From Hyphomicrobium sp. (GTDB lineage: Bacteria; Pseudomonadota; Alphaproteobacteria; Rhizobiales; Hyphomicrobiaceae), in NCBI GenBank assembly GCA_002928735.1, contig PERL01000001.1, positions 186,001 to 250,000 of the forward strand: DNA of 64,000 nt. The letters run 5' to 3'. Both the position numbers and the translations under genes were made by a program. The notes under the pieces are model-generated. The model was given only the letters and a program-made list of their open reading frames with translations, ran no database searches and was not told the DNA's origin. Shown one piece after another: positions 63,413-64,000 of this stretch. How positions within the stretch are numbered: the first letter of the stretch is position 1; each line of letters opens with the position of its first letter.

Positions 63413-64000
63413 TCAGGTCAGCCACCACCAGAGCAGCGGTGGTACCGCCAGAAAGAGGGCATAAAGCCCGTAAACATCGACAATGTAGCGCGCATAAACG
63501 CCGGCGAAACCAGCCCGGTCACTCGTGCCGTCGAGCTTGGCGAAGAGATAATCGATCCGGCTGTGATTAACCGGGCAGGCCTTCATCATCTCATTATAGC
63601 GGCGCCGGAAATCCTGCACGTGGACCGCGTCGGTCGGCCGAGCGATCCGCAATTCCTGCGCGAGCTCAGAAACAGCAAGCCCGCAGTTGTGCAGATGATG
63701 AGCCTTCATCTTATAATCGTTCAGCGCTTCCAGCAGGCCGAGGATCAGCGTGAACACCGATGAGACAAGCTGAATAAAGGTCATCAAGCGGTTGGTCGCA
63801 TCGTCAATTTGACCGGCATAGACCGCCTGCCAGACCGCCAGACCCACGAAGTAAAGCGCCACCGTCGACTGCGTGAACAGCGAAACCGTCGCTTTGCGTT
63901 CCAGGCGCTCCGCCGCATTGAAACGCGCAGCTTTCACAAGCCGCATGGTGGCCGCCAGCCTCTCAGCCTCCCGCCCGGCTTCCTGCTCGCTCGCCCACGC
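63413..64000 (-). CDS. SLATT-domain two-helix membrane protein (N-terminus cut by window edge)
   Basis: At least 177 residues from ATG 63946, but the frame is open to the edge and reads SEQEAGREAERLAATM just before it, so the true start is probably outside. The pattern RFNAAERLERKATVSLFTQS, then two membrane helices (about residues 25-45 and 55-75) and KAHHLHNCGLAVSELAQELR, with a third helix at the end (YALFLAVPPLLWWW), fits the SLATT family. SLATT proteins are membrane effectors linked to SMODS, SLOG or reverse-transcriptase defence modules. The partner gene, if any, lies beyond the window. Confidence 0.7.
   Translation of the reverse strand, partial: AWASEQEAGREAERLAATMRLVKAARFNAAERLERKATVSLFTQSTVALYFVGLAVWQAVYAGQIDDATNRLMTFIQLVSSVFTLILGLLEALNDYKMKAHHLHNCGLAVSELAQELRIARPTDAVHVQDFRRRYNEMMKACPVNHSRIDYLFAKLDGTSDRAGFAGVYARYIVDVYGLYALFLAVPPLLWWWLT

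Overview
The window is GC-rich chromosomal DNA from an alphaproteobacterium, most likely a member of the Hyphomicrobiales (Rhizobiales). This rests on several lineage markers read from the proteins: the CtrA-phosphorelay phosphotransferase ChpT, a DUF1013/TrcR-type regulator, an EipA (DUF1134) envelope protein, plant-type glutamate-cysteine ligase, an IleS with a degenerate C-terminal zinc site, and the order djlA - amidase - rnpB - mraZ - rsmH - ftsL - ftsI. No transposase, prophage, CRISPR array or tRNA gene was found. Coding density is high, and nearly all genes look like intact core or shell genes.

Layout. (1) 1-6.3 kb: part of a Tad/Flp pilus locus (TadE-like, TadD-like lipoprotein, CpaB, CpaC, a small Tad-linked lipoprotein and a von Willebrand TadG). 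The motor and platform genes are absent from this stretch. (2) 6.3-8 kb: a ceramidase-family membrane protein, a small secreted protein and a periplasmic thioredoxin-like protein. (3) 8-15.5 kb: the start of the division/cell-wall (dcw) cluster on the minus strand (mraZ-rsmH-ftsL-ftsI, with a clear four-repeat MraZ operator candidate), a Ser/Thr-rich anchored protein, RNase P RNA, a cell-wall amidase and a DnaJ/TerB protein. The dcw cluster stops after ftsI. (4) 15.7-28.5 kb: a fused 5-oxoprolinase, a pentapeptide-repeat protein, then a carbon-oxidation island with glycolate oxidase glcDEF on one strand, a LysR regulator, and lutABC lactate oxidation on the other strand. (5) 28.6-41.6 kb: a tiny secreted protein with symmetric cysteines, gshA, rsmE, ubiA, ileS, ribF, a MaoC hydratase, TrcR, rimO and an L,D-transpeptidase. 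(6) 41.6-46.9 kb: TetR-like protein, arsenic resistance (arsR-arsC-acr3), proC-ybjN and ubiK. (7) 47-57.7 kb: lgt followed directly by a protein-arginine-methyltransferase-like gene, a TetR regulator with a palindromic operator candidate, MFS transporter, holC, der, rlmJ, cold-shock protein and a FetAB-type ABC exporter. (8) 57.8-64 kb: a CheY-like receiver beside chpT, cysQ, eipA, a coiled-coil membrane protein, and a SLATT-domain protein running into the right edge.

Functional themes are envelope growth and integrity (dcw genes, amidase, L,D-transpeptidase, Lgt, EipA, Tad pilus), translation and ribosome maturation (IleS, RimO, RsmE, RsmH, RlmJ, Der, RNase P), cell-cycle signalling (ChpT, receiver, TrcR, CtrA-like boxes) and oxidation of two-carbon and three-carbon hydroxyacids. 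The items least explained by housekeeping roles are the SLATT protein at the edge (possible defence effector), the PRMT homologue behind lgt, and two small cysteine-patterned secreted proteins. No complete new system can be demonstrated inside the window.
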